This document shows, piece by piece, positions 49,784 to 50,875 of a stretch of 50,875 nucleotides of DNA. How positions within the stretch are numbered: position 1 is the stretch's first letter; each line of letters begins with the position of its first letter. The position numbers and the translations under genes were made by a program. Below the pieces are notes generated by a model. That model made no database searches, had not been told where the DNA came from, and saw only the letters and a program-made list of their open reading frames with translations. This DNA comes from Burkholderiales bacterium (lineage in GTDB: Bacteria > Pseudomonadota > Gammaproteobacteria > Burkholderiales > SG8-41): NCBI GenBank assembly GCA_020854035.1, contig JADZGE010000075.1, forward strand, positions 1 through 50,875. Direction: 5' to 3'.

Positions 49784-50110
49784 ATGAGCGAGAATATCCA
49801 TTACGTGACCGATGCGACGTTCGACCCGGAAGTACTGCAGTCCCCGACGCCCGTGCTGGTCGATTACTGGGCGGAATGGTGCGGGCCGTGCAAGATGATC
49901 GCACCGATACTCGACGAAGTAGCGAGGGAGTATTCGGGGCGCCTGAAGGTAGCCAAGTTGAACATCGACGAGAACCAGTCGACTCCGCCCAAGTACGGCA
50001 TACGCGGCATTCCCACCCTGATGCTGTTCAAGAACGGCTCGGTGGAAGCCACCAAGGTGGGCGCCCTGTCCAAATCGCAGCTCACGGCATTCATTGACAG
50101 TCATATCTAG
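49784..50110 (+). CDS. trxA: thioredoxin
   Basis: The 108-residue cytoplasmic thioredoxin reduces disulfides in enzymes and receives electrons from thioredoxin reductase. The active site is [11 protein letters not shown] (Cys33, Cys36), followed by [19 protein letters not shown] with the cis-proline. GAGGCAGG lies 4-10 nt before the ATG. Promoter and leader hairpin lie upstream, and rho follows after 166 bp, the usual trxA-rho order in proteobacteria. Confidence 0.97.
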   Translation: MSENIHYVTDATFDPEVLQSPTPVLVDYWAEWCGPCKMIAPILDEVAREYSGRLKVAKLNIDENQSTPPKYGIRGIPTLMLFKNGSVEATKVGALSKSQLTAFIDSHI

Positions 50111-50276
50111 ATCTCCACAGTTCTCCCGCAAGCGCCAGGGCGAGCGCCGCCCGGACCCGCACGAGGATGCGGGCCTCCCGGAAGCGGTCTCCGTCGCGCC
50201 TCCCGCCGGCCCCCCTGCCGCGCCGTCCGTTCCTCCCGCCGCCGCGCCCGATTCCACTCCCACAGAGCCGCGCTGT

Positions 50277-50875
50277 ATGCACCTCTCCGACCTGAAGAAC
50301 CTGCACGTCTCCGAGCTGCTGGAAATGGCCACCAAGAACGAGGTGGACGGCGCGAACCGCATGCGCAAACAGGAACTCATCTTCGCGCTGCTGAAGAACC
50401 AGGCGCGGCGCGGCGAGAGCATCTACGGCGGCGGCACGCTCGAAGTGCTGCCCGACGGCTTCGGTTTCCTGCGCTCCCCGGACACCTCCTACCTCGCGGG
50501 TACCGACGACATCTACGTGAGCCCGTCGCAGATCCGCCGGTTCAACCTGCACACCGGCGATTCGATCGAGGGCGAGATCCGCACGCCGAAGGACGGCGAG
50601 CGCTACTTCGCGCTGGTCAAGGTCGACAGGGTCAACGAAGACTCGCCCGAGAGCTCCAAGCACAAGATCCTGTTCGAGAACCTGACGCCCTACCATCCGA
50701 CCGAGCATCTCAGACTCGAACGCGACATCAAGGCGGAGGAGAACATCACCGGTCGGATCATCGACATCATCGCACCCATCGGCAAGGGCCAGCGCGGCCT
50801 CATCGTCTCGCCGCCCAAGGCGGGCAAGACGGTGCTCATGCAGCACATCGCGCACGCGATCACGGCGAACCATCC
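50277..50875 (+). CDS. rho: transcription termination factor Rho (5' part, cut by window end)
   Basis: Rho is a hexameric RNA-dependent ATPase helicase that ends transcription. The first 199 residues are present: the N-terminal helix bundle ([20 protein letters not shown]), the RNA-binding cold-shock-like domain ([28 protein letters not shown]), and the start of the ATPase with Walker A SPPKAGKT near the end. ATG at 50277 is used, because other beta- and gammaproteobacterial Rho proteins start MHLS or MNLT. There is no good ribosome binding site. The frame stays open, with coding-like composition, for about 60 codons upstream to overlap trxA. The 3' end is outside the window. Confidence 0.95.
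   Translation, partial: MHLSDLKNLHVSELLEMATKNEVDGANRMRKQELIFALLKNQARRGESIYGGGTLEVLPDGFGFLRSPDTSYLAGTDDIYVSPSQIRRFNLHTGDSIEGEIRTPKDGERYFALVKVDRVNEDSPESSKHKILFENLTPYHPTEHLRLERDIKAEENITGRIIDIIAPIGKGQRGLIVSPPKAGKTVLMQHIAHAITANH

Noticed and set aside
1..50875. CRISPR arrays, tRNA or rRNA genes, prophage genes, replication origins
   Set aside because: No regularly spaced repeats, cloverleaf sequences, phage structural genes or DnaA-box clusters were noticed on reading both strands; no tool was run.

Overview
The window is high-GC DNA from a Proteobacterium, most likely a Betaproteobacterium close to Burkholderiales. The pointers are three Bug-type (tripartite tricarboxylate, TTT) solute receptors without their permeases, a trxA-rho pair, an FdxA ferredoxin, RlmJ, and a RecB-like helicase-nuclease overlapping the 'inactivated helicase' AddB-like partner found in betaproteobacteria. 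No rRNA, tRNA or CRISPR was seen. Almost every long antisense ORF is a GC shadow.

Layout. 1-1557: an IS66-family element with one transposase gene; the window opens about 3 bp inside its left end. 1734-7092: rlmJ, a signal-less ModA-like binding protein, a HotDog thioesterase with a DUF1330 protein, a MESH1-like HD hydrolase divergent from an alpha/beta hydrolase, and a DEDDy 3'-5' exonuclease. 7153-13637: a duplicated YCII protein, a cyclase-family hydrolase, an exported orphan protein with a TonB-like C-terminus, then a plus-strand catabolic run (alpha/beta hydrolase, muconate-lactonizing-type enolase, small dimeric-barrel protein). 13493-17297: a truncated nucleotidyltransferase, lon and a small heat-shock gene behind a recognisable sigma-32 promoter, and a cold-shock gene.

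17425-20558 is a complete TRAP transporter operon (receptor, small permease, large permease) divergent from a bicupin gene. 21699-29618 carries an exported methyltransferase-like protein, a GIY-YIG-type protein, an esterase, a thiamine-diphosphate enzyme, a Bug receptor and an EmrAB-type efflux pair. Upstream of the efflux pair is a compact unit: extended -10 promoter, a Shine-Dalgarno sequence matching 14 nt of the 16S 3' end, a 23-codon ORF, and an intrinsic terminator. 30005-39169 holds DUF1993, a class D flavin monooxygenase/acyl-CoA dehydrogenase-fold protein, a second Bug receptor, a second exported methyltransferase paralogue, an amidohydrolase, a PIN-domain protein, a MazG-like pyrophosphohydrolase, a UvrD-type helicase and a third Bug receptor. 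39343-41769 is a formamidase/TrpB2 pair. 41888-47922 is the AddAB-like repair pair. 47959-50875 is an exported orphan protein with fdxA, then trxA and the start of rho.

Overall the region is a scavenging and catabolic chromosome segment (receptors, hydrolases, enolase, thiamine and flavin enzymes) set among housekeeping genes for stress response, DNA repair and transcription termination. The observations most worth following up are the 23-codon unit before the efflux operon, the two methyltransferase-like proteins with signal peptides, a perfect 9-bp inverted repeat shared by the HD/hydrolase divergent promoters, and four genes whose -10 box lies exactly 7 nt before the start codon, suggesting leaderless mRNAs.
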